Source of the DNA: Candidatus Zixiibacteriota bacterium
Lineage (GTDB): Bacteria > Zixibacteria > MSB-5A5 > SM1-73
NCBI GenBank assembly: GCA_023127875.1
Contig: JAGMFA010000106.1
Location: forward strand, 1-7,159
Length of the DNA: 7,159 bases
Reading direction: 5' to 3'
Positions within the stretch are counted from its first letter, which is position 1. Each line of letters starts with the position of its first letter. The position numbers were made by a program, and so were the translations under genes. Shown here piece by piece: positions 6,503 to 7,159 of this stretch. The notes beneath the pieces were generated by a model, which was not told the DNA's origin, ran no database searches, and saw only the letters and a list, made by a program, of their open reading frames with translations.

Positions 6503-7159
6503 AATTCATACGGAACAAACTAACCTACCAACCAGAAACTAACAACCCGGTTCTGGGCCGCCCTTGAACAGATAGTTTATCAGATAAACCACATCACCGA
6601 GATCAATAATCCCGTCGCAGTTGGCATCTCCGGCTTCTAAGGGATCAGGATCAGGACCGTTCTTATACAGATAGTTTACCACATAAACCACATCGCCGAT
6701 GTCAATCACCGCATCAGCATTGACGTCACCGCAGAGATACGTTCTCACCATAAATGATAAAGTGTCGGCGTTGCAATAGTCTTGCGCCGTCACTGTCAAT
6801 GCTTCCAAGAATATCGTGTCGGGAGCAGTGCCAATCACCGAATCGTTCTGAACCCAACACCAGTGCGGATATTCCAGATAGGTGATCAGGTGAGTAGTAT
6901 CATCCGGATCCACTACGGTGGGATAAAAGATGAAGCTCTCAAGGAAGGGAACGAACACAGTATCTCCTATGGGTGTTATTGACGGAGCGACATTTGAATG
7001 GTCAATCACTAAAGTCACCTCCAGGGTATCAGCCAGATCACCATCTGAGACAATCACCTTAAATGAGGTATCAGCGTAATCGCATTCCGCCGCACCGGTG
7101 ATGGTATCTCCTGTAACCGTACACCAGGAGGGATAATCCTCATAGCTTAATTCAAGCTC
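6473..7159. repeat. Long direct repeat, copy B (runs off the window)
   Basis: Copy of 3302-3988 at an offset of 3171 bp, ungapped, with about 20 mismatches. The left boundary coincides with the terminator T-tract; the right end is cut by the window edge, so the full length is unknown. About 17 mismatches fall in codons and only two change an amino acid. Confidence 0.95.
6539..7159 (-). CDS. C-terminal part of a second Ig-like/dockerin secreted protein, probably a peptidase paralogue (5' end missing)
   Basis: The frame is open to the window edge, giving 206 codons and a TAG stop; the true start lies beyond 7159. A GTG at 7055-7057 is internal and should not be taken as the start, since similarity to the paralogue continues through it. 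Visible parts are the end of one Ig-like (He_PIG-style) repeat, a complete second one and a dockerin-like domain with two calcium loops ([14 protein letters not shown] and [14 protein letters not shown]), ending GGPEPGC. Only two residues differ from the C terminus of the neighbouring C1A peptidase: Pro to Ala in NVPPS and Tyr to Phe in FIYYP. Whether the unseen part also carries a papain domain cannot be told from this window. Confidence 0.9.
   Translation of the reverse strand, partial: ELELSYEDYPSWCTVTGDTITGAAECDYADTSFKVIVSDGDLADTLEVTLVIDHSNVAPSITPIGDTVFVPFLESFIFYPTVVDPDDTTHLITYLEYPHWCWVQNDSVIGTAPDTIFLEALTVTAQDYCNADTLSFMVRTYLCGDVNADAVIDIGDVVYVVNYLYKNGPDPDPLEAGDANCDGIIDLGDVVYLINYLFKGGPEPGC

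Noticed and set aside
6539..7057. Complete 172-residue gene starting at GTG 7055-7057
   Set aside because: The frame and the near-identity to the paralogue continue uninterrupted to the window edge; the GTG is an internal Val codon.

Overview
The window carries four genes, all on the minus strand, and looks like a fragment of an uncultured Gram-negative-type bacterium. The C-terminal dockerin of the large peptidase (pattern [21 protein letters not shown]…GGPxP), together with thrombospondin type 3 repeats, resembles secreted proteins common in FCB-group candidate phyla such as Zixibacteria and related lineages. That assignment is an inference from protein style; the window has no rRNA or other taxonomic marker.

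Read in the direction of transcription (right to left), the window starts inside an incomplete gene (6539-7159) that encodes the C-terminal end of a secreted multidomain protein and ends in a strong intrinsic terminator (6470-6502). Next comes a complete gene for a large secreted papain-family (C1A) cysteine peptidase (3368-6196) with its own candidate promoter (6337-6370), a clear Shine-Dalgarno site and its own terminator (3297-3331). The last 206 codons, the 3' untranslated segment and the terminator of these two genes match at about 97% of bases, at a constant offset of 3171 bp. They are therefore tandem paralogues or a recently converted pair, and the identity starts exactly at the terminator.

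Downstream lie a membrane-anchored TPR plus six-repeat PD40 (TolB-like) beta-propeller protein (1508-3127) and an EGY-like site-2 intramembrane metalloprotease (353-1444). The two are close together and probably co-transcribed. A GC-rich palindromic element (about 1459-1585) sits at their junction. It supplies the last ~25 codons and the stop codon of the propeller gene, and it reaches to within about 15 bp of the protease start codon.

The leftmost ~350 bp contains no convincing gene but is packed with hairpins, including a nested 78-nt imperfect palindrome (40-117). It is best read as repeat-rich intergenic DNA or an undescribed structured RNA or mobile miniature element. No tRNA, rRNA, CRISPR array or transposase was seen. 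The features most worth following up are the tandem duplication of dockerin-tagged peptidase genes, the nested palindrome, and the element that has become part of a coding sequence.
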